64,000 nucleotides of DNA from Rotaria socialis (lineage: Eukaryota > Rotifera > Eurotatoria > Philodinida > Philodinidae). The position numbers were made by a program, and so were the translations under genes. Within the stretch, counting starts at the first letter, position 1; the number at the start of each line of letters is the position of its first letter. The notes under the pieces are model-generated. The model was not told where the DNA came from, did not search any database, and worked only from the letters and a program-made list of their open reading frames with translations. Location of the stretch: NCBI GenBank assembly GCA_905331475.1, contig CAJNYU010003750.1, positions 19,371 through 83,370 of the forward strand, read 5' to 3'. Of the stretch, positions 24,001-37,982 are shown one piece after another.

Positions 24001-27000
24001 ATGTAACCGAACGTGAGAAGCCGACCAAAAAGACAGGTTTGCATTTTAGCAAGAAAATTTTAAAATTCAATATTAAACATTTTTCTAGCAACTAAACCTA
24101 TCGCAACAACAAAAGCACAGTTATTTAAAGTACAAAGCAATCGTTTACTCAAGGAAAATTTAACAATAACAAACTATCGAAAAGATCCGTTTTTTGAAGA
24201 TAGGTAAGAATCATTTTTTCAAAAAATATGTGAAAAAAAAAACTATTCTCATTTATTTAGTTTATCAATTCCTTTTATTTCTTCCATTGTTCAAAGTAAA
24301 TTAGCTATCCGAGCTGTACTAATTAATGATTCAAAACTATTAAAATCATTAATCGATGATGTTGATCATGTTTGTTCGGTAAACAAATTCAATCGTATCA
24401 TAAAAAATATTTATTCTTTTTTCTCTGGTTAAATTTTAGGTGCATGTAGCACGTGGTCTCCAGAATGATTTAACAGCTATTCATTATGCAATTAAAAATG
24501 ATAATATTGAAATGCTCCAAATTTTAATTGAAGATTTACAAAAGCCGAAAAAAGATCGATGTCCTTTTCCCGTGGTTGCAATAGCAACGCAAAGTACTGG
24601 AAGGTTAATAGAATTTTGACGAATTGTTACTTGAGAAGAAAAAAAAACGATTCTCAAATAATTTAGTATGAACATTCGTACAAGAGGTTTGCGAACTGCA
24701 AAAATAATGGCAGCTCGAAATGTTAAAGAAGGAAATAATGCATTGAATAAAGTAAATTGATTTTGAACTTTTTTCCCGAATATAGTTTTGAATGATACAT
24801 TTCTAGGATCAAATGAGAGCATTCATCACATGTAATGATTATGGAATTATGGAATATGCAGTAACAAATAATTGCTCACCAGAAATCTATGATTTTCTTC
24901 TCAAGGCATTTCCTCGTGCAGTAAATATTCTCGTTAATTAATAAATGTTTCTTTTTATGAGCTGTGTTTATTTAGCAAAATCACGTGTATGAGAAAATTT
25001 TTCACATTGTTCGATCTGGTTATCGAAAATTAGCTGCACGTATTATAGGCGATATAAAAGACAATGGTTTTTATGGATTTAATAATCTTCATCATCAAGT
25101 TCGTTTAAATTCATTCATAAAATTCATTCCTAAAAATCTTTCTTTTTCAATAGGTTTTACTCTTCAATAATGAAGATTTAACTATAAAACGTGCAGCAAG
25201 CGTGGTCAAAAAAGCCAAAGATAATTGTCAAGTAAGTTTTGATTTTTACTGAACATCGATTAAACTAACGATTTGATCATCATGTAACGATAAATTTCCT
25301 TTTAGTTAACACCTATACATTGCGCAGCCATTAATCCAAATTCAAAATATTTAAAACAATTATTAAATATTATGCCTGAATATAATATTCTTGATAAATA
25401 TGAAAGACGACCAATACATTTTGCTGCTGCATGCGAAGGACCAGAACCACTTGAATATCTTTTATCAAAGTAAAGACTGAATAAGTTTTGAAAATGTCTA
25501 TTTATCTTTTCCATTTAAAGACAAGTTAATTTTAATGATGTTGATCGTGGCGGTAATTCTCCTTTACATGTTGCTGTTATGAATGGTCGAGCAATCAATG
25601 CTGAGATATTTTTACGTACAGCAAAAGAAAAAGCTGAATCAAATGATGCAGAGGATCAAATAGTTCATCAAACATTCGGTCTTGCATCCATTAATCGTAT
25701 GAACAAATCACGATTTTATCCACTTCATCTTGCTGTACTCAATAATCATTTGGTATAAATATATCTATTTCGAAAAGAAAACAACCCTTAGTTCTATTTT
25801 TAATTATTTAGGAATGCGTCAAAGTTTTACTGGAATTCGGTGCTAATGTTGATGTAGTAACAAGTACATCATCGGGAAAATTAACATCGCTTATGCTAGC
25901 TTGTCAGAAAGGTCATTTCAATATAGTTAAATATCTGATAGAAAATGGTGCCAAAGTTGAAGCCCGTGATCGTTTTAAACGAACACCTCTTATTCATGCA
26001 TGTATGTGTGGTAATGCTCATATTGTTTCGTATCTATTACGTATGGGTGCCAATGCCAACGTTCATGATTCATCATTGAACACAGCATTACATTATGCTA
26101 TTGCTTATGGATGGTATTTTTGTGTTCGTTTGTTGATTGAAGCTGGAGCAAATATTAATCGTGTTAATTTGTGGCAAACAAGTTGTTTAGGAGCTGGATT
26201 TTTAAAGGGACATTATGGACTTTGTGATTATCTTCTTACCGAACATCATGTCGATATTAATTTTAAAACTGAGGATGGTCTAACATTAGTTATGTTAACC
26301 GTAGGGTTAGCAGTATCTCCATCGTCAGAACAGCAACTAAATTATGTTGCAGCAAAACATAAAGCTGATTGTGCATGTGTTGATGCAACTGGAAATAATG
26401 CAGTAAGTTTTCTTTTCAGTTTGAAAAAATATTTTTCGATGCTTCCCTTCGCTTTTTTAGTTTCATTACTTAGCACGTAATACATCAGGCCAACAATCAA
26501 ACTATCTGGTGAGATGAATGTTTTGAGAATGTCGAGATTTGTTTTTAAGAACGGGTTCAGAAGATATATTTAGTTGCTAGAGAAAAAAGGACAATAGGAA
26601 ATAAATGATTTCAAATTTCACTGTCCGTTGTTATGCTCATCATTTTCGTCGGAAAAAGAATTATGAATGGATGATTGAATAAAGTTTTGTTTTCTGCATA
26701 GAGTGTTGCAGCTAAGAAAAGTCTTCGCGATAATTTTTTTCAAATGGCTGAAATACTTTTGAATAATAAATGTGATCCTAATAAAATGAATAACCAAGCT
26801 CAATCACCTTTAATGATCGCACTTGAATCGGGCAATTTTATTCTTGTTGATTATTTAATCAATATGGCTAGAGTAGAAATTAATGCGGATACAAGTCATG
26901 ATGGCAAAACTTTATTACATTATTTTGCAATTCAATGTGATGAATACGATCTTGTTCAAGCATTAACTAAACTCGTAATTTTGTTTACTTTTTCTTTTGG

Positions 27001-30000
27001 TAATTTTTTTAAAGAATGTTTTTTTTTACTTCAGCCCATCAATGATAAGATTAAAAAAATGGGTCGAATGTTTGATAGTAAAGGTCGAACACCATTACAT
27101 TATTGTACTTCGAAATTCAATCAATTTTGTCAAGCAAACAAAGTAAGATGAATAGATTTATTGAATGAAAATCATTAAAATTTTTTATTTTAGTCAACAT
27201 TAGCTTCCGAAAAATTAAAACAACAATATGGATCGATTGTTGAAATGATTGAGTATTGTCTTGAATCTGTTCAATGTGATTCTGATGCTGAAGTTAAAGA
27301 AACCAATGAATTGAATAAGGCTGCTGAAATCGAACAAAATCTGGAAGATGAAAATGACAACGATGACCAATCAAATAAAAATATGCAACCTATCGAAGAT
27401 ACATGCAAAGAAGAAACAATTTCAAAACCTAAAGAAACAAGTATTTTTTCTTTGTTACGATCTGTTCCATTCGCTGATACTAATATGAAACATCCACTGG
27501 AAATTTTTCTTAAAAAAACAAAAAATCTCAATATTCTTCATCATGAAACACAACGAACACCTTTACTTGAAGCTATTTTTCTTCAGGAATATCAAACAGT
27601 AAAAATGCTCTTGAATGAAACTTCATGTGATATTAATTTGGCAACATCAATAGTCGAAGAAGAACGTCAACAAACGCCATTGATATTATCATGTAGATTA
27701 CAATTATTAACAATTATAAGAGAACTATTAAATCATAAACAATGTGATTTATCAACACGTGATTATCGACATAATCAAGCAATACATCATTATTTATCAA
27801 CATCAAATCGTTCAAGTCAATATTTAGATCTATTAAATTTATTGATCGAAAAACATAAATTAGCAAATAATAATTTAAATAGTCAAGGAGCATCTGAATG
27901 TACACCATTACATTTAGCTGTTTATCATAATTCAGGTGCAATTGATTCAACAATTGATGTTGAACAAATTTTAATTGATAATGGTTGCGATTTATTTATC
28001 AAAGATAAATCAGGAAATATACCATTACATAATGTTTTCGTTGATAAAAATGTTGGCGATGATCCTGTCGAACTGTGTGTTTTGATTTTGAAAGCGATGA
28101 AATATAAATCACTCGATACAGAAAATAATGAAGGAAATACACCATTACATTTAGCCGTTGTAAGTACTCTACGTGAACAATGACGGAAACATTGATTTCT
28201 AATCCGATTTTCGTTTTCTACATAGATTAAATGTTCGAATGTTTGTGTGATGCTTTTACAACAACATTCTGCTAGTTTATTTATTGAAAATAAACTGTCG
28301 AATTCAATTATTGGCACTTGTATTGAATGCGGTCATCTCAATTTGTTTATTGCTTTTCTTCAACAATCTATTGATATTGATCTCGGAAAATTATACAGTG
28401 TACCTGTGAAAAATTCATCGCCGAAACTGATCACAGACACATCAAAAAAACATCATACGGATATTTGGCAATGGAAATATGTTGATGTAAAAATTGATAA
28501 ACAATATGCACAATATTCATTAATCTATTTGATCATTAAACGTGATTGGCAAGGTGCATTATCATTAGTATTAAATGAACCTGATCGTTTTCATTTAAGT
28601 ATAATACGAATTATTGAAGCAGCCATTTTAAATAATAAATTAAATCTTGTTCTTCGTCTTCTATTGCGTACAAAAGACAAAAGTATTTTACGGGAGAAAA
28701 ATTCTCAGGAACAAAATCTATTTCATTTATTAGCGAATATGAATCAATACGATAAAAATTTACTACAACAAATTCTTTTACACATTCACGAGTGCAATTT
28801 AGAGTGGAATCTAGCAGATAAACATGGCTCATATCCGATTCATTATGCGTGTGTAAAACAAAATTTTAGTTTTATTAATTTCTTGCGTGAGAAATATTCT
28901 ATTGACTTTAATTTAAATCAAACCGATTCATTTGAAAATACATCGATCAGTTTATTATTTTGGAATATAGCATCGGATAAATCATTTAACAACAAGGAAA
29001 TTAGTTCATTAATAACATCTGGTAAACAATTAGATTGTCTATGCAATTATGACAATGGAATCGCAATGAATCCATTATCATTTGGTTATGTAAATCCATC
29101 GATTGAAAAAGCTATTTATCCACCGGAAAAATCCGATAATGCCTCAGCAAATGTACGAACATCACCATTAATTAATGCAGTTATTCATAGTAATTTTCCA
29201 TTGGTCAAATTTTTACTTCAACTTGGTGCAGATGTTAATTTTCCTGATGAAGAGAAACGAACGCCTCTTATGCATGCTGTTCGTCAGGTATCTATTTTAT
29301 TGACCTAATCTACATAGTGAAACTTTAAATAAAATTAGCTGAAAAGGTCATAGAAAATAAAATACGTCAATAAAACGTAGTATTTCGACCATCAGAAGTT
29401 TAGTTCCAACAAATCAATCAAATATTATATTGAGAGTTACAACCATTGAATTTATTTATAGATTTTCGTTGTGGTATCGAAAAAGACTCCAGTTGATGTC
29501 TCATTTGAATACACTGTGTTTCTTCGATTTTTCATTAGATAAACTTTGGATTTAATAGTTTCTCGTCTAGACAGAATATGACATTGTACATTTTACATAG
29601 TAAATTCATAATCTCTCACTAATTGTATTTTGTTCTTAAATGTATTGAATTCCAACTGGTTATTTAAAATGCAATTTTTGGCTTTTTCTTTTCATGATTT
29701 ATAGAACAATATTGAAATCGTTAAATTACTTCTCAACAAAGACTACAATCTTCCCACTGAAAATGATCAAGCATCAACAGCTCCGTTTCGTGCTGGTAGA
29801 AAAGGTCTTCGAGCAACATCAAAGCCTCAAGCGTTCTTTCTTGGCATAACAACGACCTCTGCTACTACTACTACTACTACTACAAATGAAATATCTAATA
29901 ATGATGATACTGAAATCGATAAATTTCAAGTAACATCATCAATCGATTTGAATGCAAGTGATTCTCTTGGTCGTACGTGTATTCATCATTTAGTTCAACC

Positions 30001-32322
30001 ATTTCCTGATGGTTCTTATACAAGTAATATTGAATTACTTCGACTACTTCATACGTCAGGTGCATCATTAACAAAACATGATCTTGCTGGTTTATCACCA
30101 TTACAGTATGGTGCTATCAATGGTTGTCAACATCTATGTGATGAACTAACAAAATTAGCCAGTGATGAAAGCGATTCTACTCAAGCAACAATTGAACGTT
30201 TCTATATAAATGATCCAAACAAAAATCTTTTAGATCGTCAAGATTTCTACTCCGATGCTCAACAATTCATCGATAAATATCTATCAAAACATTCATCACA
30301 GATACAAAATAATGCATACGACGTTGATAGTTTATCTGGTATGACTATAACAGGTCAGGTTCTCACTGATACCGATAAAAATGAACCGTTTGATGCACGT
30401 CTAACAAAAGTTGATGTTAACTATGGTGTAGATGGTTTATATAATTTCTATCGTATGCAAATTATTAAACATAGAAGTAAAAATGATCTATATTTTCTTT
30501 TTACACGTTGGGGACGCATTGGTGACGATGGTCAATATCAATTAACTCCCTTTTCAACGTTAGATGAATGTCGAAAAGAATTCTTAAAAGTATTTCGTGA
30601 GAAAACTGGTAATGTTTGGAAAGATACAGATCAATTTGAAATAAAACCTAAAAGATATGCATTAATTAAATTAAATGACCATCAAAAATACAAACATTCG
30701 AATGTACCAATCGATTTTAAACGTTTACAATCTGAACAAGCACATCCATCATCAAAACTTCAATCATCTGTATTTAAAAATTTTCTTAAAACTTTAATTA
30801 ATTGTCAAGCTATTCGAACGAATATTGATAAAACGCAATTAGATATTGAATGGATGCCGGTATCACAACTAAATCGTGTAACATTACAAAAAGCACGTGA
30901 TTTATTAGTACAAATTAAACGAGCTCTTGATAAAAAACAAGAGTTAAATTTAGATGCTCAAAAATCAAAAACTACTGAACAACAAAATGAATTGAAATCA
31001 GTTTTAGAATCAATTTATAAATATACAAATGAATATTATACAATAATACCATTACGTGGTTTTGCTGATGGGAAATTACCGATTATTGATAAGGAAGCTT
31101 TAGTTAAAAAACAAGAAAAAATTATTGATGATTTAATTGAACTTGAATTGTCATATAAAATATTCTTAGGAGCGCAAGCTAATTTAAAAAATATTTCACC
31201 CTTAGATTATTTCTATAAATCAATGAACTGTCAATTTGAATCTATGAATAAAGATGATATTGATTCACAATTAATTTTACGTTACATATGGGCTAGTGCG
31301 TCAGGAACAAAAGTTGAGCAAATATTTAAAATTGCGCGATCACATGAGGATGAACGATTATTTAAGTCGAATCTTGATAATCATTGTTTATTATGGCATG
31401 GCACTAGTGTTTGCAATCTAATTAGTATACTTAATAGAGGTAGAACGTTAAGAGATTTTTCTTCTTAAATATATTTTTAAACATCGTTTTTCTTTGTAAA
31501 GGACTTCTTGTTGAACCTATGGCTGCAACAACGACAGGAAGTTTGTTTGGAAAGGTAAAATATGAATATTTTATAGAGATTAATTTATGATGTTAAATAG
31601 AGAGTTAGAGTAGCTAACTTTTATATTTAAACATAAAACACGAGTAATCTAATATCGGATAAGATCATTCAAATAGAGTTTTGGAATATATTTGTTATTT
31701 TTTGAATTATTTAAGGTCAAGTAATATTAGTAGGTTAGCAGCAAAATTCCAATACTGTCTTCTAGTATTACTCTAGAAATTTTATAGGGTAGTAGAAATT
31801 AAGAGCATTGATCTCATTTGAACATACAATATGCTGATTGTTAACTAGACGAATTTCAATATTAAATAATTGTGTTTATTTTAGGGCATTTACACAGCAG
31901 ATACATTTGCTAAAAGTCTTGGCTATTGCTCAGGTATAACACAAACTGATGGTCAACATTGTTTTATGATATTATGTGAAGTTGCTTTGGGTAAAATAAA
32001 AGAAGTAGGTTTAAACAAAAATGACGACGATGACAATGCAAAGCAACTTGATTTGAATCGATTCCAAAGCCGTAAAGGTGTTGGTCGAAATATACCAGAT
32101 CCACGATATACAATTACTCGAAACTATGGTTTGTATTATTTGAAAAAGAAATGTCCTCGATTATTTTGAATTTTGCTTTTGTTAGGAGTGCGCATGCCGC
32201 TTGGTCAATTAATAGCTAATCCGGATTTGAAAAAAGGCTATTGTAGTCTTAATTATAATGAATATATTGTCTACGATGAATTACAAATAGCTTTACGTTA
32301 TCTAGTACAATTTCGTCGTTAA
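21073..32322 (+). CDS. pme-5: Ankyrin-repeat, WGR and PARP-domain poly(ADP-ribose) polymerase, PME-5-like
   Basis: Twenty-four exons, all phase-matched: 21073-21147, 21204-21308, 21371-21457, 22559-23264, 23965-24036, 24089-24203, 24261-24378, 24440-24603, 24667-24751, 24807-24920, 24976-25098, 25154-25231, 25306-25469, 25521-25752, 25812-26402, 26461-26508, 26702-26974, 27035-27142, 27194-28159, 28226-29287, 29705-31439, 31502-31554, 31885-32128, 32186-32322. The product is 2,484 residues. The N-terminus is acidic and basic with KKRK-type nuclear signals, followed by a long ankyrin array (about 430-1,950). A WGR domain (RWGRIGDDGQ, about 1,985-2,085), a PARP regulatory helical domain and a catalytic domain follow. 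The H-Y-E triad is intact: LWHGTS, GKGIYTAD and YNEYIVYD. Size and order match nematode PME-5, a nuclear tankyrase-like PARP linked to DNA damage. The 1.1-kb intron 3 and 0.7-kb intron 4 are the longest. Confidence 0.92.
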
Positions 32323-32908
32323 TCTTTTTTTCTTCTTTTAAATCTTCCGTGATATTTCATTGTTTAGAAACATTATCATGATTTTGCCTTTTCTTTTTTT
32401 CTTCTTTGTTTTTAGGCTTCTCTTTTTGTCTTGTATGAGCTTGTTTTTGTAGCATGTTGTTTTGCTTGAAAATTTTTGCGTTACAACATAGTTTATGTTT
32501 ACTGGGCTATAATGTGACTTGTGTCAGTTTTGTTTTTCGAAGATGAAAATAAATTTTTTTTCTGAATTTCAAAAGAAAGACTGAGCAAATTCAAACAAGT
32601 GTAACACTTCAGTTCTAATGGAAAATATCAGATTAGTAATCAAGTAATTTATGATTCGGAATTGACTAAATTTCAATATTGGTCTTTTCTCAATCGAATT
32701 GCTTGATGTCATGAATTACGAAACATATTATTTTATGTTTCAGAAAGCGACATTTTCAGTCCAAAACCATGATCTATTGGAAGCAATGGTATCACATTGC
32801 ATATTCTGCTGTCGATGAAAATCAGTATTATGCCTCATTTTTACATTTCGAACATAAGTACACATACAATGTTTATTAAAAACTTTAGAATCATCGTTTT
32901 GCTTCGAA
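32323..32908. other. Convergent 3' flanks of the PARP and EEPD1-like genes
   Basis: No gene. The interval is T-rich just after the PARP stop, contains AATAAA near 32550 and separates two converging transcription units. Confidence 0.5.
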
Positions 32909-35349
32909 TTAAGATAAATTTAAATCCATCCATATTGGACAATGACCACTAACCAGACCACCCCATGTCCAACCCGCCGGAATCCAGACACTAGTGAGAT
33001 TATTACGAATGACCCCTGAACTTCCTAAAAAAATGATAAATTAAGACGTTGATTTAAAGGAATTCCGTTTTCTTCAGAAAAATCGACATTTAAATAAATG
33101 CATGATACCCAGGCTAGAAGTTTGAGTTCCATTGAGACAGTATTGCTTATTTTGTACGTCACTATGTCAACTATTTTTAAATGAAATTTACTTTTTATTT
33201 CCCTTTAAAGAATACGTCACATTTCAGTGTCTGACCAAGAGAGTTTCTAAGTGAAGCATTTTTAATATACAGAAAAACATTTCTGTTAAAAGGTGGTACT
33301 AGTTTTAGAATTTTTAATTATCATTTTTCTCTGCGTAGAAAATTAGAAAAAATTAGCCACCGTTAAAAACCTATTTTATGATTTTTTCTCATTCAATATA
33401 TCCTACGCATTTCATGTTATTAAAATACATTTGACTGAATCTCGATTTTTCAAAAGAGATCTTACCTGTATGAAAAGCTTTTGCTTCTTCTGAGAGCCAA
33501 ATATTATCTAAGCAACTTGATCCTTGTGGTGTTTGTAAACTAATATCAGTATTTTGTTGGATAAAATATGAATAATTACATTTAGCTAATGCTTCAAATT
33601 CAGAAGCTGTTGGAACATTATCAAAGTGTCCAAAAATGATCACATGCTTTTGTTCTTAAACATCAAATACGATGAACAATAAATCAAGTTCAATCGTGTT
33701 CTCTTACCAATCGTATTTTTCATAGCTTGTGCTAAAACTGACAATGATCTAGCTTCATCTTTTTTTTCACATCCATTTTCATATAATCCTTTTGTTTTCA
33801 AATGAATATTAACAAAAACTAATTCATATTTATTAAATAGACGAAATATGGCAATCATTGGTAATTGATTAAAATAAGCTGTAAATGGTAATGTCGAAGA
33901 TCTTTTTATTTCAATACCAGCTAATTCATTATATAGAAATCCAAGATATTCAGATCCCTTTGAATGTAAAAAAAACATATATACATAAACGAACGAGAAA
34001 AATACTTCTTTCGAAATTTAATTGACATACTTCAGAAGAATCATCACTGACAATAGATTTCCAATTTCCACGAGGACGATTCGGCCAATTTTTAACTAAT
34101 GGAATAGTCGGACTGTTTAATTCTTGTGCAATAGCATTAAGCGATTGTTTACTTCCAATTTCTTGAATTCCAATTAATGAAAAACTAAACAAATGGAAAT
34201 ATTCATGTACATAAAATATGTTCAAGATTTAATTTTGACGCAACAATCAAGTCAGAGTAATTTTCACTAATAACAATGTCAAAAGAAGAACGTCTTCAGA
34301 ATTCGATGAAATATCATCGAACAGCAAATTATTCCTAGTGCAAGTATTTCAGCAGCAGAATTACAGGAAAACAGATTTGAACAAGTTCATTCTTTTTTTT
34401 GCCTGAAATTCTCTTACAAGAAAACGTCTTACTTATTTTCAAGGATAACTCGACATATAACTTCTCTAACACCCGGATTTTGTACTTTTTCATTTGTTAA
34501 TTCTTGTAAATTCCATGAAGCGAAACGAAAACTATTTTGTTCGTTGTTGCTATTATGAATAATGCGTGTTGGGCGTGTAGAAAGCGATGTGACAAGTTTA
34601 GTTTGAAATTCGGTTGGTAATGTTTCTAATAGAAGTGAAACAATTGAAAGTGCATTTTTTGTATTGACATCATTTCGATTTATTATTGAACGAAGATTGT
34701 TCAACGAAGGATTACTGATAGATGTTCGAATTTGTTCATGATCAATCATAAGAAAAGGATGAATAGCTTCTAAAACACCACGATTGATTCCTTTTATTTT
34801 AAGTAAATCTTCAATGGAACGAAAAAATCCTTTTCGTTCTCGATGCTGAATTATACGTTTAACAAGAGTTGATGTTAAACCAGCAACTGAACATAATTCA
34901 TCGTATGATGCGAAATTTAGATCAATAAGTTCGTTTCCATTATGTAATGAAGAATTAGCAGATGAATTAGCAATTAAATCAATAGAAATTTCGTCAAATA
35001 AATGTGAAGTTATTCCATCAACGTGTAAGAGTTCATCGATGTCTTTAAAACTATTATGTTTCTCTCGGTAGGCAATTATGTTTTTTGCTAATGATCTATT
35101 AATACCAGGTAATAACAATAATTCATCTTCTGACACTTGATTTATATTAATTGGGTTAGTTGCGACTGATCTTCGGTTACCATGTTTTCGTTTTGACCCA
35201 GAACTACGATGACACAATGGATGAAAACCATTAAAAGATAATGGTAAACATCTTTTTGGAGTACACATGACGTGGTTTACACGATGTATGTTTCTTTTTC
35301 TTCTTTGATTAATCTCAACAAGAAAAAAGAGTGATAGAAAGAACAACAT
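32909..35349 (-). CDS. EEPD1: EEPD1-like protein: two helix-hairpin-helix units plus endonuclease/exonuclease/phosphatase domain
   Basis: Five exons, 35349-34433, 34184-34031, 33957-33708, 33654-33466 and 33024-32909, give 541 residues (human EEPD1 is 569). Two ComEA-type helix-hairpin-helix DNA-binding units lie at about 68-115 and 143-200 (LPGINRSLAKNIIAYRE; VAGLTSTLVKRIIQHRE). The EEP domain follows with ASWNLQ, NPGVREVICR, GIQEIG, SCLDNIW and SGHCP. EEPD1 relatives act at stalled replication forks. The canonical Asp of the GDF motif appears as His450 in FGHFDN, which may weaken metal-dependent nuclease activity. The ATG at 35349 gives a hydrophobic N-terminus; the in-frame ATG at 35268 (MCTPKRC) is an alternative start. 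Confidence 0.88.
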
Positions 35350-36053
35350 AAACTTGTCTTTAGCCTGTTGTGTTGACGAAAAGCACGTGCGTTTGAGATA
35401 AAATCATAGTCATGATTTAGCTTTTAGTAATGAGAAAAATGCATACATCACTCTGCCGAAATCAAGGTTTTAATAAATCATTTGTTTGTTTGTTTTCGAC
35501 GTAAAAGTAGAAGGTAGCATGAAAAGAAAAATACAAAAATCCGTTCGGTTTCGATGCGGTTATCAAGATGATAGTGATTGAAGTTGGCAGTTTTTTCATG
35601 AGAACAATCTACTACCATGAATGTAATGATTATAGGTAGCCAATCACCATTGAATTACTCAAAAACAAAAAGAAGAAGAAGATAAAAACAAAATCTATCC
35701 AACTGAATGCTTAATTTATTCATTCCTCGTATCTATTATAAGGTAATTAGAGGTTCGCATAACTATGTGTGTACAAGCATTGTAGGAATAGTGGCATGAC
35801 ATTTTTATTTTCGTACAAATCAACGAATCATATAGAACCAGTGAAAATACAAAGGCACATACATGTATAAATGAATAAAAAGAAAATCTGGGAGTATGAC
35901 ATGGAGAAACTTTATTGATCATTAACACGAAAGAAAACTATTTATCAAAAACAATCATCCATCAAATTACAAAATAATGATGCCGAGACATAGATAAATA
36001 CTAGACTAGTTACGGTCATACTCACCTATAAAATTCAAGAATCTTGGAACGAT
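35350..36053. other. Intergenic interval
   Basis: Upstream side of the EEPD1-like gene. No coding region or RNA gene is recognised; simple A-rich stretches only. Confidence 0.45.
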
Positions 36054-36283
36054 TCAAATTAAAATATAAAAACATGGATTATGTACAGAACCATTAATAT
36101 ATCTATATTGTTGTACTCCTCGAAAATGTCCTGTATAAAATTTTTGTTTCACCTGGCAATACTCAAGACAAAAATAACACACATAAATCATTAAAATAGC
36201 TATAAGCATCAATAGTACTAATAAAATTCGATTAAAATCGGTATCACAAGCATGAAATGGTATATAGAATTCGTATGATGAAC
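36054..36283 (-). CDS. C-terminal exon of an unrecognised membrane protein (partial)
   Basis: Reading down from an acceptor (TCAATAG at 36284-36290), this frame stays open for 75 residues to a TGA at 36054-36056. It contains one strong transmembrane stretch (ILLVLLMLIAILMIYVCYF) followed by a Tyr- and Cys-containing tail. The composition is protein-like, unlike the other two frames, which have several stops. The acceptor phase needs one base from an upstream exon. I could not find a donor of that phase nearby, and the upstream side is occupied by an inverted-repeat segment, so the gene may be truncated or its first exon lies further off. The family is unknown. Confidence 0.4.
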
Positions 36284-36475
36284 CTATTGATTGATTTTTT
36301 TGTGTTATTTGCTGATGTCAGATAAAGCCTTTCTTTCCATCGCTGTCGTATTCTTGATTGATTACAATAATGTATTATATAATAGCAGATTCTGTTCTCG
36401 TAGCTACAACTACCAATGAAGTTTTACAGGGTAATAAATAAAATCATCTAAACAGGGGAACAAAAGGTAAAACTT

Positions 36476-37737
36476 ACGTGAGTGAATTGCGCTGACATTA
36501 TACGGTTGCTCTGCGAACACGAAAAATCTTATAACTCAACTTCTACTCAATCGATTTGGACAATTGTTTGGTTGAAATGTTCCATTCAGTCCATCCTACG
36601 CACCATAAAATTATCGAGGTTTTTATTTGCGTGGTAGGGATTTTTCAAGCATAAACGATCATTACGAAAGCTGTTTGACAGGATCTATCGACAGAAATTC
36701 CTTTTTATATCCTACAATTCTGACTGGATAAATAGATTCTTTTACGAAAGTTAGCAGCTCAGGTTCTCCTCTTTTTAACTATATAAAGTAATCTTAATCT
36801 CAATTTTGATTTCCTGATCAAATCTTGCAAAAATATGAAAACATACACTTTGGCCATTTTTTGTCACAACAGATTACATTGTAACTACTAAAGGCTACTT
36901 ACAAGCTAACTCAAATTTCTTTTTTTGTGCTTGATAGAGCAAAGCGCGAGAAATACTTTGATTAAAAAATTAATTAAAAAAATGTTCACGATGAAACAAA
37001 AAAGTAAAAATAAAACAGATTGGTAGCTATTGTCGCACTAAATGTCACGACAGATTTCTTATTTTGACTTTTTGATTTCCCGCTAACTATAAGAGATTAG
37101 TCAATGATGTTTTTACCATTTTTGACTGACTATATGGTTCATCTATGGTAAAAAGTTGAGCTGTTAACTAAGTGTCGTTCGCAAGAAAATAGCATTTTAC
37201 TGAGAAAATGTCACAACAGATTAATATGATAGATATTCAGAGAAAATATGATATTTTTTCATCTTCTTGTACTTCTACCGCCCCCTCTCGACTGAGAGAC
37301 ATTGCTAGACATTTCATTGTTATCGTGAAACAATGTTAAAAATAACTTAGCTATAAAACGCGTTTCTAAAAAAAAACATGCGTTTTTAATAATAGCAATC
37401 GCATTACACTCCCGAAAATGCATGAATAATACATGCGACTCAAATTCTGCACATGTCTCTTGGATTTCCCGATTGAAAATGATTCGTTTCATATATGATA
37501 ACCATGTAAAAACATTTTACTCATCATTTTTTTTTGTCAAGAAATCTCGGACCTTTCATATATTTTGAGATCTCGATTTTCTCTGAAATGGAAATCCTGA
37601 CAGTGGGGAAATTAGTTGACTCATGTACAACAAATAAGGCTCTATCGAATGCACGGGTCAAACCTATCCTCTGTTTACTTTTATTTTTTTCGATTTTTTT
37701 CGTCAAACCGTATAATGTCAGCGCAATTCACTCACGT
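36476..37737. repeat. Perfect 32-bp inverted repeats bounding 1.2 kb
   Basis: The 32 bases at 36476-36507 recur exactly in reverse complement at 37706-37737 (core GTGAGTGAATTGCGCTGACA). Similarity fades just inside. A perfect 32-bp match is well beyond chance and suggests the ends of a non-autonomous DNA element. No target duplication and no transposase frame were found inside. Confidence 0.65.
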
Positions 37738-37759
37738 GATACAAATATAATGAATAGCA

Positions 37760-37848
37760 CAAGGGGGGGGGGGAAGCGCGACTTCCGTAATTCGAAGTAC
37801 GATGGGAGTACAGGGAAGTACGAGTGAAGTACAGAAGTTGCGCTTTTN

Positions 37849-37903
<55 letters not shown>

Positions 37904-37982
37904 CGCGACTTCCGTACTTCGAAGTACGATGGGAGTACAGGGAAGTACGAGTGAAGTACAGAAGTTGCGCTTTTCCCCCTTG
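37760..37982. mobile_element. hAT-like miniature element with internal duplication around a poly-C run
   Basis: The ends are CAAGGGGG and CCCCCTTG, flanked by an exact 8-bp repeat GAATAGCA (37752-37759 and 37983-37990). Inside, a segment of about 75 bp (from CGCGACTTCCGTA to AAGTTGCGCTTTT) occurs twice in the same direction, separated by a poly-C run of about 55 bases with one undetermined base at 37848. The outer halves GGAAGCGCGACTTC and GAAGTTGCGCTTTTCC are imperfect inverted repeats. The true structure is probably one short element with G/C-run ends. The doubling may be a nested or tandem insertion, or an assembly artefact. Confidence 0.75.
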
